A stretch of DNA of 64,000 nt from Pempheris klunzingeri (Eukaryota > Chordata > Actinopteri > Acropomatiformes > Pempheridae): the NCBI RefSeq assembly GCF_042242105.1, contig NC_092016.1, forward strand, positions 27,780,501 through 27,844,500. The letters run 5' to 3'. Position 1 is the first letter of the stretch; each line of letters opens with the position of its first letter. This document shows positions 38,001 through 50,394 of this stretch, one piece after another. The position numbers were made by a program, and so were the translations under genes. The notes below the pieces were generated by a model. The model was not told the DNA's origin and made no database searches. It saw only the letters and a list, made by a program, of their open reading frames with translations.

Positions 38001-39592
38001 CAGACAGTAGGTGGTTACCTGGTCCCACTGGTTTCTGCTGGCTCTGAGCTGATGGCACTGCTGGACTGCTTCTGATTTTAAAGGGAAGAAAGTATAATAA
38101 GTTTCCTGTGGTCTACAGCCCTCAACGTTGCCCGTGTCTTTGTGCTTTTCCAAAAGAGCTTGAACAGCACCTCTTGAAACCCCAGTGTGCTCTGAAATCT
38201 TTGCCTGGCAGAGACCTTGCTGATACCGTGTAACCACCTTGTGTCTTGTTGCTGTGCTCAGTCTGAACATGATGACCTGTGCCATCAAACCACAGCCTCA
38301 CCTTGGTAGCAGAGTTTGGCTGTTCCTCCCCCACCTTAAAGCCTCCTGCAGCTCTTTCTGTTTCAGTTAATGACTGCATTTCAACCTACATGAAATTGTT
38401 GATCATTTGGTATAACTGGTTAATCATACACCTGACTATGATCCTACAAAATCCCTGACTTTGTGCAAATGTACCTGGAAGAACTGATGCTGTTCTGAAG
38501 GGAGGTCACACCAAATATTGATTTGATTTAGATTTTTCTTTTTTTGCTCACTTTACATTTTGTAAATTAATAAAAATAAACAATTAAATTTTTATATTTT
38601 TGAAAGCATTCTTACTTTACTGTATTTTTTCACAGCTGCCTAAAACTTTTGCACAGTACTGTACATACATTTTTACACATAATACTTTCTGTACATATGG
38701 TGATTTGATAAAATGGAAGGCATGTGCACTTTGACCTGTTTTTCACTGGTCCTTCCAGAATGCAAGGACCTCCTAGCTGTATACTATATTGATAATCGGT
38801 TTATTGTTTCTATGATTTTTCAACATGCCAAATGCTCTCTGCTTCCAGCTTCTCAACTTATGAGGCTTTTCTGCATTTCCCTTTCTTATGTGATGTTAAA
38901 CTGACAAGCTTTAGGTTGGACAAAACAAGGAAGTTGATAAAGTCACCTTGGTTTGTTGTGTCACTTTTTTAGAAAATGATGGGTACACTAATTGTTAATA
39001 AAGTAATTGTTAGTTGTAGCTCTACTTGTACCAATCAAGGCTCAATAAGTAAGTGGTCCTGTGCACTTCATGGCACAGAATGAGTAGGCTACACGTGTAG
39101 AGGTTTGATAGAGCTGCTGATCAGTAATTCCTAGATTAGAGTATTTTAAAAACGTTGCTGCAGATAAACAGCTCTGTAGGTGAAATGTCATACTCATGTC
39201 TAGTTCAAAATCTAAAGTAAATCAATCTAAGGTGTAAATTGAGTAAAGCTCTAAAATACCATAATATCTCTGCCAAACCTTCCCTGACATGTGTTTCTTC
39301 TTCCGTCCACCAGGGGGTGCCGGTGCTGATTGTAGGACATCATATTCTCTATGGGAAGCAGGTCAAACTGGAGAAACCTTTTGCTGTCCTCACCAAACAT
39401 TCGAGCCATTCACAGGATAGCCTGGGCAGCCACGATGGTGACAATAATGATGTCTCGCACGTCCCCATGGAAACAGCAAGACCACAAGGACCTATCTCCA
39501 CTTCTTACTCTGTGTCTGCCCTCATCAAAAAGAAACTGATCTTTAAGACGCGCCCTAAACCCATCATCACTAACGTACCCAAGAAGGCGTAG
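35061..39592 (+). CDS. chtf8: Chromosome transmission fidelity factor 8 homologue
   Basis: Small subunit of the alternative clamp loader Ctf18-RFC (with DSCC1 and CHTF18), which loads PCNA and supports sister-chromatid cohesion in the nucleus. Coding exons 35061-35080, 36469-36592 and 39314-39592 sum to 140 residues. It starts [20 protein letters not shown], like vertebrate MVQI..., continues with [42 protein letters not shown], and ends [18 protein letters not shown]. It is about 19 residues longer than the human protein (121, from memory), mostly in a Ser/Asp/His-rich loop around residues 80-110 ([15 protein letters not shown]). Intron 1 is filled by a hexanucleotide array and intron 2 holds a Tc1-like element. 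Poly(A) signals are at 40251 and 40258. Confidence 0.95.
35121..36169. repeat. 1.05-kb (ACWGTY)n hexanucleotide array in chtf8 intron 1
   Basis: About 175 units of six bases, nearly all one of three words: ACTGTT, ACTGTC or ACAGTC. The cores ACTGT and ACAGT are reverse complements, so each strand can fold on itself. The array starts about 40 bp after the chtf8 exon 1 donor. Its stop-free frames (Leu/Gln/Ser on plus, Thr-Val on minus) are artefacts of the repeat. Confidence 0.98.
37198..38664 (-). mobile_element. Decayed Tc1-like transposon in chtf8 intron 2
   Basis: Both ends survive as long inverted repeats: left GTTTTAGGCAGGTGTGAAGAAATGCTG near 37215, right CACAGCTGCCTAAAACTTTTGC near 38632. 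The flanks read TA. Minus-strand transposase pieces are broken: N-terminal part 38288-38130 ([30 protein letters not shown]), middle 37769-37670 ([19 protein letters not shown]) and C-terminal part 37549-37325 ([18 protein letters not shown]). The catalytic region is interrupted, so it is inactive. Same family as 13094-14110. Confidence 0.88.
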
Positions 39593-40539
39593 CGTGACTA
39601 TATTTCCTCCTCCTGTATGCGATGGGAACAAACTGATCCATCTGTAGTGGCCTTTAAAACTGAATTACACGTAGAAGTTATGCTACTCAGTTCGCTTATA
39701 CATTTGTTGTTGTACATTGTAGTTGATCAGTACTGTCGACCTTTAACTTCCTTACAAGTATGAAATGTTATTTTTCTGAGATTCATAGAATCCCATTCTG
39801 ATTGGAATACTGAATACTACAAAGCAAAAATGAAAACAATATTTTCGGACTGTAAGTAACTGGAAAAGTAAACTGACTGTTTAATAATTACTTTATTATT
39901 CCACAAGTCTTGTGATGGAGTTGTTTGATTTGAAATAGGTGTACCTGATCCATTTACCCATTAATAGTTCTTCATATTTCCCAGAATGCATTTGTCACAA
40001 TTGAATTCATTTCAGTATCATCGAAAAAATGATGATGATAGTTGAATTATTATTTCTATCTGGTATGTAGTGGAAGGACAGCTGATTAAAAGAGTGGCAC
40101 AAGAGTGGGATGTTGTCTGTTGTCTTGTCTGCACACCTTTGACATTTTCTCAGCCAGCTTCATGAGGTTGTTTGTTGAACACGACTACATAATTGTACAT
40201 AATGTGTTCCTTCATAGTTCTGATGTCTTCACATCTACAATGTAGAAAATAATAAAAAATAAAGAACCATTAAATGTAGTATTTTGGGTCAAGCTGCAAA
40301 AACTCTGGTTCCCACACTTGCCTTCATGAAACTCCATAGCAGCTCTTTCAACAGACCATCACTGCCTGGTGAACTCCACAGCTCTATATGCCAGTTGGTC
40401 TGCACATGCCTGGACATGATGGCATCCATGGATGAGCTGCCAACGTGTGTGCAGATGTCTTCACATTTTGTTATCTCTCATTGGTCCAGCCTGACTGTTT
40501 ATCAAATAGCAGTTAGTCAAAACTTTCATCACCTCCTCT

Positions 40540-41270
40540 CTTCCTGACTCCAAGGACCCAGTTCAGTTCACATGCAAGTCAAATAGATCGACTGCTGACG
40601 CAATGAGCCCAGCCCTCCACAGAGCCCTCTCCCACATGGAGCGTGCTCTTCAGTGACTAGAGTTCAGCATTCAACACCATGTTACCTCCAAGCTCGTCAT
40701 CAAGCGCAGAGACCTGAGATTCAACACGGCTTTATGAGACCAGTCTCTGCAGATAGGCACCGCCACACGGTTGCCCCTCAGGGTCGTGTGCTCGGCCCTC
40801 TTCATACTCCTGTTCACACACGATTGCACGGTCACCCACAGCTTCAACACCATGTTTGGGCGGCCGTGGCTCAGAGTTAGTGGGTCGTCCATCAATCGTG
40901 TCCTCAGGCAAGACACTGAACCCCCAACCTTCAGGCTGTGTGAATGAAAGAACAGTCTCCTCCAACTCAGATTCCTCCTGAATGAATTATGTGTGAATGG
41001 GTGAATGAGGATGTGATGTAAAAGTGCTTTGAGTGGTCGAAATGACCAGAAAGGTGCTTTACAGATACAGAGCATTTATCTTTATGTGTGCTGATGACAC
41101 AACTGTGATCAACCAATGATGAGACAGCCAACAGAAAGCTGAGACAGCTGATTGACAGAGATGGACACAGCACTGTCTCCATCAGTGAGACTACAGTGGA
41201 GAGAGTCAACAGTTTTAGGTTCATCAGGGATCACATCACTATTGGCATCAGAAAGACAGCAGGAGAGCTA
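40540..41270 (+). mobile_element. LINE (L2-type) reverse transcriptase fragment, split by a SINE
   Basis: The left part gives broken RT-like wording (NRSTADAMSPALHRALSHME, and a THDC near 40820). The right part, after the SINE, gives CADDTTVI near 41088-41111, which matches the FADDTTVV catalytic core of L2-type reverse transcriptases. There are many stops, so the copy is dead. Confidence 0.7.
40858..41079 (+). mobile_element. tRNA-headed SINE inserted in a LINE
   Basis: It has a GGCCGTGGCTCAGAGTTAG box A-like head, a shortened middle with no clear box B, the GACACTGAACCCCC body, and the AAAGTGCTTTGAGTGG...AGAAAGGTGC tail. It interrupts the LINE reverse transcriptase just before its active-site motif. 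Confidence 0.75.
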
Positions 41271-42547
41271 TCTGTTCACCATATACAGTGTATATATATA
41301 TATATATATACAATCTGTTCTCTGTTTATGTAGTACGGATACACACACTACTACACATTCTTTTTACAATAGGTTTTCCTGTTACTTACCAGGCCACCAC
41401 AGTAATGTATTTTACTCTAAATCTAATTTGATACTATTTTATTCCTATATTTTACAGCAGCACTATTTTATGTCCCACATTATTTAATTCATTATGAGAT
41501 TCATCATTTAGATTTTGTTCCACTTGCGTGATATTTCTTTCTATATTCTTTAAAATATATTTGTGTACGTGACAATAAAAAGAACTTAATGATACAGTAA
41601 AGCAGTGTTAAGAACAGCACTGCACACAGTAATGACATAACCAATAACAAATAGTTACAGAAAGACAGTGAATAGCTGGGAGATCATTCTTCTAGCATAC
41701 AGTATTTACAGAGTATAAGAATGTGTGTGTGTGTGTGTGTGTGTTTGATGAGGGCAGTTCCCAGGTTGAGGTGTATCCTCAGAAGGAAAAAGCCCTTCTG
41801 TTCCAGTATGTGGACACTGAAGGGACCAATTCATTCAGATGTTGTAAACCTTCTGTCCCCTCTCCTCTGCTTTAACACACGTCCCACATACACACCCACT
41901 TCAACTCATACCTAGAACCATGTTAAAGTAAAATCTGAGCCAATCTCAAAGAACTGAAGGAAACAGCTCTTCATCTGTATTCACTCTCCATACTCGTTTG
42001 GAATGAAACACAATGATACATACAGGATACAGTGAGATATAGCTACCATAGCTTGAAGAGGTAAAGCAGTCTTCTTTCAGATCAAGTAAGACTGTTCATG
42101 GATGTGGGCAGTGATAAGATAAGATAAGATGGACTTTATTGATCCAGCAGCAACTTAGATATGCCATTAATTTGTAGATTCTCAACAAATTTCTGAAACT
42201 TTGGCAAAATAACACCCTCAAAGTGACACCATTACATGTGTGTAAGTAGAGGTGAAAGGAAATGTAAGTTTCCTCAAGATGGCATAATGGCCCAAAGAAC
42301 ATGGGGGACCATAAATATTAAGGAAACAGACCAAATGGTCATGCTCAGTGAACCTACAGGAGATCTCAGCTCTGAGCATGACAAATCATCCTCTGGGGAC
42401 CATTACACATGCAAGAAACTTCATAAAGACCTAGTCAGTAGTTGCTGGGAGAGTTTGTTCTGAAGTGCACACTGGAGTGAAAGGTTGGGTTAACTTAATT
42501 TTCCAGTATGCAGTTTCTGAGATGCTGTATATTGGGGTTTCTTTCTG

Positions 42548-42798
42548 TTAAAGGTGCAGTGTGTAGGGTTTTGTGGCATCTAGTGGTGAGGTTGCAGATC
42601 GCAACCACTTGAATACCTCTGCTCACGACTCCCTTTCCAAACTTGGAGGAGAAACTACAGAGGATTCGTGCTCCCTTGCTTGACGAGTGATGAGCCCAGG
42701 GTGGACACCACCTCTTGTCCAATGTCAGCAAGGATTGACTATAGTCCCCGCGACCCTTAAAGATAAGTGGAATAGATAATGAATGAATGCACCTTTAA
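42548..42798. mobile_element. MITE with perfect 11-bp inverted ends
   Basis: It starts TTAAAGGTGCAGTGTGTAGG and ends TGCACCTTTAA, so the outer 11 bases are perfect inverted copies. The length is 251 bp. The right third (about 42690-42785) is wording from the common SINE-like tail repeat, which appears to be nested in it. Confidence 0.7.
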
Positions 42799-42886
42799 GC
42801 TGAGGCTGCATCTCCTAACAGAGGCTCTTTCAAAGCCACATTAATGGAGCAGTTGCTGCCACATCCCAGTTATGTACAGATAGATA

Positions 42887-43101
42887 CAGTCAGGTCCATA
42901 CATATTTGGACATTGACACAGTTTCCAGCATTTGGGCTCTGTACACCACCATGATGGATGTGAAATGAAACAATCTAGATGTGCTTTAAGTGCACACTTT
43001 GTGCTTTAATGTGAGGGTGTTTACATCCACATCAGGTGAACAGTGTAGGAATTACAACTCATTTTATATGTGCCCTCCACCTTTTAAAAGGGACCTGACT
43101 G
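42887..43101. mobile_element. MITE of Tc1/mariner type
   Basis: It starts CAGTCAGGTCC and ends GGACCTGACTG, 11-bp perfect inverted ends flanked by TA at 42885-42886 and 43102-43103. It is 215 bp with no coding capacity. It begins about 90 bp after the previous MITE. Confidence 0.85.
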
Positions 43102-43447
43102 TATACACACACATCTTATTCATAATAGGAGGTTCATGTGTAATGTGAAAACATTGAAGCTCTAGTCCAGTTCATTCTTGAAAGTTTTCTATTGAGAACA
43201 AAAGATATAATCACAATATTTAAACAGATGGGATGCATCAATGCAGCTATTTAAATGATGGAGACACTCTCTGTTTGGAATGAATGGGAGGCTTGTGTTT
43301 ACAACAGGAAGGATTTTTAATGACTTCGGAAAATTCATTCCAGTATTCTGTGATGCCGAGACATGGAAGCAGCAGAAAATCAAGAAACAAGACCTTGCAT
43401 TGCTGGTTAACCTTCAGAAAGGCCAACTGAGCCTATTAATACTTTAA

Positions 43448-43470
43448 TGTATGTGTGTATGTGTGTATGT

Positions 43471-43510
<40 letters not shown>
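43448..43510. repeat. (TATG)n/(TG)n microsatellite
   Basis: A run of TATGTG units passing into pure TG. Intergenic. Confidence 0.95.
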
Positions 43511-43511
<1 letters not shown>

Positions 43512-45190
43512 TTTTTGAACTTTCAAGTTTAAACTTATACAACCGACTCAAAATAAAACAAAAGGAACATAACTTAAAAGACACAAAGAGGAATTGCCCA
43601 CTGCCAAAAGCAAAAAGCCAGCTGTCAGTGTTGGCACAGATAAACTGATGATTTTAACACTTGACAAATGGAATAGGTGTTTGGTTTTTGAAACATACTT
43701 TTTAGAATGAAATCTGTCTGAAATCATATGAAATTTAAAAACACGAAAGCAAAGCTCTCAAGTCTGTCACTTCAGGAGAAACTTCTTTGGTCTTGAGTCT
43801 TTACATTGTTGTTGATGGGATGAATAAACAAAGGCTACTTCTAGAATAAAAGGACACAAATGTCCAACGTTGAGAGAATAGTGTCAGGTATTAAAACTTT
43901 ACTCTGACACAAACAGAATTTGGCACCTTAACAATATATAAAAGTGACCCCACAAGAAATCTCTGAATTAGTAAATCAATGAAACTATGACCCATTGGTT
44001 ACTGTAAACTGAGAATTGGCCACGTACATCAATAATCTACTCATTTGCCACTGCTCAACAGCACCAAAAATACAACTGCATGTCACATGTTCAGAAATGG
44101 TGGATTGTCTGTTCTGGTAAATCATACCTGCTCTAAAAACACAAGTGGAACAGATGATTGTGCTGTTCTTGGCTGATAAAAGTCCATCAGGACTGGTCTC
44201 CATGCTGAGGAATAACCACACAAGCTGTCTCAGTCTCTGCCCTGAATACTTCCACACCATTACATCAAACATTACAATATTGTCACCTTTAAGCAGCAGT
44301 CTGTCATAGAATGTACACTAATAAAACATAGGTTCTTATTTTTCAGGTATCTTCATACATTACTCACATGCCCATATGTCAGTGGACAGAGTTATTGGTT
44401 GCTGTAATCAACCCTCCCATCCACATGGCTGCCAAGCAATACGTTCTTAACGTAACGAGATGTGGGACAAGTATCCCAATGATTCCAAACTTGTCTTATT
44501 TACATGTCGTGACTACTTTCAGGAAACCGTAGTCTCACTTTCTGTTAAATACAAAAGATGCAATGTATGGGTGTAAATGATTTAGAGTTGATTTAAGGCA
44601 TGTAATGTAACACATTACTTTGGTGCTGAATAATTAGTAACATACCTCTTTTTGAACATTGGAATTTTGCGTTCTAATGTTCAGCATCAGACTGACCGAT
44701 GCAGATTTCCTACCGAAATGCTTACGAGATGCATTAAAAAGATATCAGACTGATTACAGCAGGCAATAAGTCTTTCAGTGTACATATGGCATGTGAGTAT
44801 TGCATTAAGACAGACTTGTAAAAATCCTAACCTACACTCAGCTGTAACTACCTGGGAGCTCATGCACAAGCAGAATGGCTGTGCTTGTGTATCACCTCTG
44901 ACTACGAACTCACCAAGGACTCTGTGCTCTTTTCTCTTGTCTGTACTTCTATGAAGTGGACTCATAAAGAGCTATGTCAACACATGTTTACACTCAAGTT
45001 GACCCATCTTTAACTCGTATGGTCATCATTTTCAAATTGTCTGTTTAAACTTGACTCTACAAGCAATTGCACCTCTTCTATAATATGCTTTGTAGAGCGC
45101 CTGGAACCCTTTAAGATACACTTGAATCTCTAAATCCTCCTGAGGTTTTCACCTTATCTGAAATAGAGGTTCTTTGACTAATTTGAGAGA

Positions 45191-45690
45191 ATCTATTTTA
45201 TTTGTTATTTATTATAGAAGCCCAGTTCTGTCACATTTTATCCATTCTCATCATTATTAACATAAAGGACAGGAAAAACTGACCAACCAGTCAGTAAGAC
45301 CTTTATGTCCTAATTTGTCCTTTTTCTTTATAATCATTAAAAGCAATGTACTGCATTCTTGTGCCACAGTTTTACAGCAAACCCGTGCCAATAAACTACC
45401 TAATATTCCTCTGAGCATGTCACTATTACAGTATGAAGCACCACTGAGCATGATGTAAATGGGAGAGTTGTCATTGGACCCAGTCATTGCAGAGTCTGAC
45501 CCAACTGGATTAGATTCCTGCTGCTCAGATTCATATTCACACCTTTTTAGCACCAGTGATGAAGATGTAGGTGTGTTCCCGGTTCACAGCTTATCAATCG
45601 AGCAGTTCACAGGGTCAAAGCAGACCATGCTAGAATCATACCGCAGTGAAACCCGGCAAAAATGTCCCACGACTCTCTCTGATAACAGGT
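45191..45690 (-). other. has3 3' untranslated region (candidate)
   Basis: Downstream of the stop on the minus strand, AATAAA words occur at 45202-45197 and 45213-45208, about 480-490 bp from the stop. They are the nearest good poly(A) signals. A longer UTR is possible. Confidence 0.4.
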
Positions 45691-47729
45691 TTATGCCTCT
45701 GCATATGGCAGGTGATACTGCTCTTCCCTCTTGTTACATCGCTTGGCTACGATTGCCAGGTAAAGCACTAGCAGAATGAGCCAGTAGCAGGCATATAGTA
45801 TCGTCCCTGCTATCAACAAGGCTTTCTCTGTCTCACTGAATGGTTCCTGTGTTTCACAGTAGATTGTATACACCACACCTCCAAGCAGCACTACAGCCCA
45901 CACTGTGACAGGCACAGCACCGATGAAGTTGATCACGATTTTCCTGCGGCCTGAAGTGCCCCATCCAGCCTTGTTGATGGTGAGCAAGGCAAATATTTTG
46001 GCAGGGAGCAAGCTGGACATGTAGAGCAGAGAGTAGAGTGACATGAAGATCATGACCAGACTGCCACGCAGGAAACAGGCGTAGGTGGCCTTCACCATCC
46101 CAACCAGCTGGACTGTTAATAAGAAGAGCAAGATGTTCCACAGCCTTCCACGGTAGAAGAGATGGATGACTGTGGCAACCAAGAAGAAGGGGAAGAAGCC
46201 GGTGACCACAGACTCATAGGTCATCCAGAGGCTGTGCTTGTGGAACCACAGGGCGTTGTAGAGCCACTCGCGAAAGTAAGATTTGCTCCATCGAGTCTGC
46301 TGGTTGAGCCAGCGCAGATACTGGGTCGGCGTCTCAGTCTGGCACTGCGATCGTGCTGTGAATTTTGTCTTGTAGCCAAAGCTGAGCACCCGATTGGTGA
46401 GGTGGCGGTCATCACCGAAGCTGCACTTAGAGCCTAGGAAGGTCTGGTGGTACCAGGGCTCTAGAAAGCGCTGGAGCAAGGAGTTTCTGTACATCCCCAG
46501 AGGTCCACTGATACACTGGACACATCCAAAGTAGGACTGGCAGGCCCGTTCGATGTTGAAGGCCATCCAGTAGCGCACACTGCTGAGGAAGGAGATCCAC
46601 GAGTCATACTTGTTCAGGATCTGGACGACAAATGGGTTCAAAAAAGAACAAAGAAAGGAAGTTTCTATGGGTTAATCTCATTTTTACAGCATCTTGTAGT
46701 GAGCTCTCAGTCACCTCTCTTGGTGGCCCCACAGTTTGTAAGCTGACTTTTAAGTCAAACATTTTAGCTTTGGGCCTTCATTATACTGACAAAAGAGTTT
46801 TGTGTTTTACCTGCACATCTCCACCGACCCCCCCCACCATTGGATCTTCCTCAAGGATCTTTAGCATTTCTATGGTACATGCTGGGTCTAGAACTGTGTC
46901 CGAGTCACACACCTGAAAAACAAACACACCGGGTACAATAATGCTGAGAGCCAGACACAGATTCAAAAAGGTACAGCCATTGGTTAAATGAAGCCTGCAG
47001 GTGTTGCAGAGCATTGAGTATTATTGCTCAAATTCAGGGGAGAAATGAGAGGCTGCTGACAGAGAGCCCAGCTGGTTCAGTGTAACTGCACAGAACTGGG
47101 TCAGCTGTGGATATGACCTATGGCCCATAGCAAGGATGCAGAGTTCATGCAACAGCTGCACTGGCCATGAAGAGTGCGTTGGCTGTTCAACATAAGGCAC
47201 ATGGTACCTTATTGTACAGTTTAACCACTAGTCTTAACAAACACAATGGTACTGGTATTTCTGTAACATACAACTTACCAATACAACATAAGCATTTAGA
47301 GCATGTAAGTAATGTTTGGTTTCCTGCTTAAAATTAATTTTATTCAACAGAATGTTGACATCAGTATGCACCAGCACAGCAGCAAGGTAAATATCATTAC
47401 ATGATATCTGGTTGGAGTGTGCAGATGTATATGAATGGCCTCCACTGATGGCCTGTTACACACACAGTATGTTCACAGTTTTATTGGTTGAAATGTTTTT
47501 GTGTGGGACCAAATCTGTTGTTAACTTAATATAAGAAAACTTTCTAGGAGATGGAAATACTCTGAAGCCACTGCAGTAAACAGAACAGTGGGAATTGACA
47601 GGTGTCCTTTTAATAGCAGCTAAAAACTATATAAGACCAAAAGGTATACACCAGTGACATGGCAGTATAACAAGCTTTTATTACGGCAGTACTATATAAT
47701 GAGCCAAAAAACTGTTGTACCTGATCAGG

Positions 47730-47813
<84 letters not shown>

Positions 47814-49542
47814 TACAACTGGGGCAGAGAGTTGATTTTATCTTGCTACACAGATTACAGGAGGATTCCTGCAGCAGGATGAACTTTGAGAGAAAGAGTT
47901 CCTTCATTCTTTCAGTGTTGATTTTGTCACCTTGATGGAAGAAGACTGAAGCCATGACAAAAAGTATGCATGTATGTACTGTATGTATATTTGGGTGCTG
48001 ATAATTCTGGCTTGATTTTCTGAATTTTGAACTCATGTTTTTAGAATACAGATTTAAACTCTGAGATTAATTTTTGACTGAGTTGTTGTTTCATGGATTT
48101 AGGGCTGGCAATGCTGGTCTGTCTGTCACCACTTTTGTACACACTGAAGTATCTCAACTATTGGGTGGCTTGCCATGAAATTACCTCTACTATTTAAGAA
48201 CTAAGAACTACCATCATTTAGAACCACCATAATAATAATAATGATAACTTTAATCATATAGCACTTTTCTATGTTTCAATGTTACAAAGTTCTTTACAAA
48301 ACAAAGTAAACCCAGACAAGACGGTTCAAATTAGACCAGAAAGTCAACATTGTCGCTTCCCCTGTGATGAAGTGGCACTAGAGGAGAAGTCCTCTAGTGC
48401 ATCAACTGTGACACACATGGAGCACACAGGTTTCTCAAAGTTATGCGTGGAAGGGCAGTGACTTTCTAATTTCACTTTCATTGTTAAATATTGGCTGTCA
48501 AAGTTTGCAGTGTTGCATCAAAGTAGTTGCAGTGCCATTTACTCGTGTATCAAGCGCCAAACAGCAAATATGTCTGACACACGCTGAGCAGAGGAAATCG
48601 AAGGGAATACACCTGCATGCCATCGAACACAGAAGAGGATGCATGGGAGAATATCGGAAAAGATATTAGAACCTATGGCTTTCAACTCTACATCTAAAAT
48701 ATTGTTTCACTTGGTCCTAATTCTTTTCTGTACTCTTTCAACACAGAGATATATGCACAGCACTTTCTGTATCTGTGGCCCTCACCTGCACATAATCCAC
48801 GCTGTCCCCCAGTGCTTTAAAGGCAGTGTACATCACCTCTCTTTTCCCACCCCACTCCTGCATGACACAGGAGTAGCGGCAGCTTCTGACAAGTCGAGCC
48901 ACTCTTGCTGCTTCCTCCATGTGCACTGTTCTTCTCCCACCACCTCCAACACCTCCTCCTCCACTCCCATCACTGTGGTAGTTCCCCTTCCACACCATAC
49001 TGCCAGCCTGGTCAGCTCCACCCATCACCTCCTGGAAAATGTCCATCATATATCGGTCCTCGGGCCGGTTGCCGTCCACCACCAGCACCACCTTTAGGCC
49101 GGGGAATGAGATTCTGCGGATGCTGCGCAGGCACTTCCTCAGGTAGTCAGGGTCCTCCTGGAAGGCGGCGATGCAGAGGGCCACGGAACGACGGAGGTGC
49201 TGAGGCCGGGCGGGGCTTCTCATCCGCCGATGCTCCAGGAAAGCGAAAAGGCTCTGAAGGAAGAGGTGGAGGGAGAGGAAAGCACCATAGAGGCCGAAGG
49301 AGAGGTGGTGCTGTTCAGTGTGGATGAACTGGTAGCCTTTATTAAAAAAAACACACACAATGGAAACAAGTTTTAAAAAAACACGATCACTTTGTTTTTT
49401 TGTGTCAGGTGCATGTGTCTCTATGTGTGTATCATTGAAGTTCACAACCTGTGACGTAGGCCAGCAGGATGGTGAAGAGGACCACCGCAGCAAAAAGGGT
49501 GGTGACCACGATGTTCAGCGCATTCTTGCAGCGAGAGGGCAT
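45691..49542 (-). CDS. has3: Hyaluronan synthase 3 (4 coding exons)
   Basis: Plasma-membrane glycosyltransferase that polymerises UDP-GlcA and UDP-GlcNAc into hyaluronan and extrudes it. Minus-strand exons 49542-49449, 49336-48786, 46912-46811 and 46620-45691 give 558 residues (human 553, from memory) in phase. There are two N-terminal membrane helices (about 10-31 and 43-65). The GT2 catalytic domain has VVDGN (about 117-121), CDSD (217-220), [17 protein letters not shown] (from 318) and the product-binding QQTRW (346-350). Four to five C-terminal membrane helices follow. The position next to chtf8 and tango6 identifies has3 rather than has1 or has2. Oddities: a Gly-rich insert ([11 protein letters not shown]) in the variable loop of exon 2, and an 8-base G run coding the conserved GG in exon 3. 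The ATG directly follows an acceptor-like AG, so a separate 5' exon is expected. Confidence 0.97.
46912..48785. other. has3 intron 2, including an AT/AC microsatellite
   Basis: No exon lies in it. It has (AT)n at about 47733-47795 passing into (AC)n to 47812, and a fragment of the dispersed fish repeat at 48140-48190. The many reading frames here are low-complexity or antisense shadows. Confidence 0.8.
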
Positions 49543-49929
49543 CTGGAGGTGGAGGAGGTGGATGTGACAATCAGGGGGTTAAAGTGGGTTTACTGGAGTA
49601 AAATTAATTGTAATGTTTCTGAGCATTGCACATCATTTGCTTCTTAAATACATGTATAGAAGAACACAGATGAGGAGCTTCAGCATGTTCTTCAGCACAT
49701 GAAAGAGGCAGCATCAACACAGGTGACGTCAGGGGAGCCAGAGCGGGGCCTCTGCACTCTGGAGTCCTACTGAAGGCTCCGACAGAGAGAGAGCCTGTAG
49801 CTCCTCATTAGTTGACCCAAGTGCCATTTCCTGTTTTTTCCCCCTGTAAAACCTCTCAGCCATCAGAAGCTGAAAATACACCAGCATAAGTTACTGACAT
49901 CATGGTGGAGACACAGTGCCGGAAACTTC

Positions 49930-50260
49930 TACTTCTAGTATTACTATTACTACTAAGCTCCTGCTGCAATTAGTAGTACTACTCCAACAGCTAATATGAT
50001 AATAATAATAATAGAAACACTGTTACTGCTACAGCTGCTCCTTATTAGCATTACTACTACTGTTGTTGATGCTATTAGTACTACTATTACACCACTAAAC
50101 CTTCTGCTATTACCATTAGTGTGGCTGCTGTAGTAATACCACTAAACTGACTACTACTAATGCTTCCACTGCTAGTACTGTTGCTGCTGCTGTAGCTGTA
50201 AGAAACACTGCTACTGAACCGTTACTGCTAATATTATCACTGTCACTACTACTGTCTCCG
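49930..50260. repeat. Degenerate trinucleotide (ACT/GCT) zone
   Basis: About 330 bp in which most triplets are ACT, ACC, GCT, ATT or their shifts (for example ATTACTATTACTACT, GTTGCTGCTGCTGTAG). It is an old diverged triplet array, not coding. Confidence 0.75.
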
Positions 50261-50394
50261 CATCTGCCACATCTTTAAGAACCTACATTGAAGACCAACA
50301 GCCTGTCAGTTCTTCTCTCTTTCATCCTCCTACTGCCTTCCTCTCCCCTCACCCCTCCTCCCATCAGCCCCTTTGGCGCTCCCTTGTTCGCTCT

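Larger units (their letters stand above)
40264..45190. other. Intergenic region between chtf8 and has3 (convergent 3' ends)
   Basis: No gene is seen. It holds a LINE split by a SINE (40540-41270), an AT microsatellite (about 41288-41312), a TG run at about 41719, a (GATAA)n run followed by a TTTATTGATCC LINE-type 3' end near 42115-42150, two MITEs (42548-42798 and 42887-43101), and a TATG/TG array (43448-43510). From about 43.5 to 45.2 kb I see only AT-rich sequence. The has3 3' UTR may extend into it. Confidence 0.55.
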
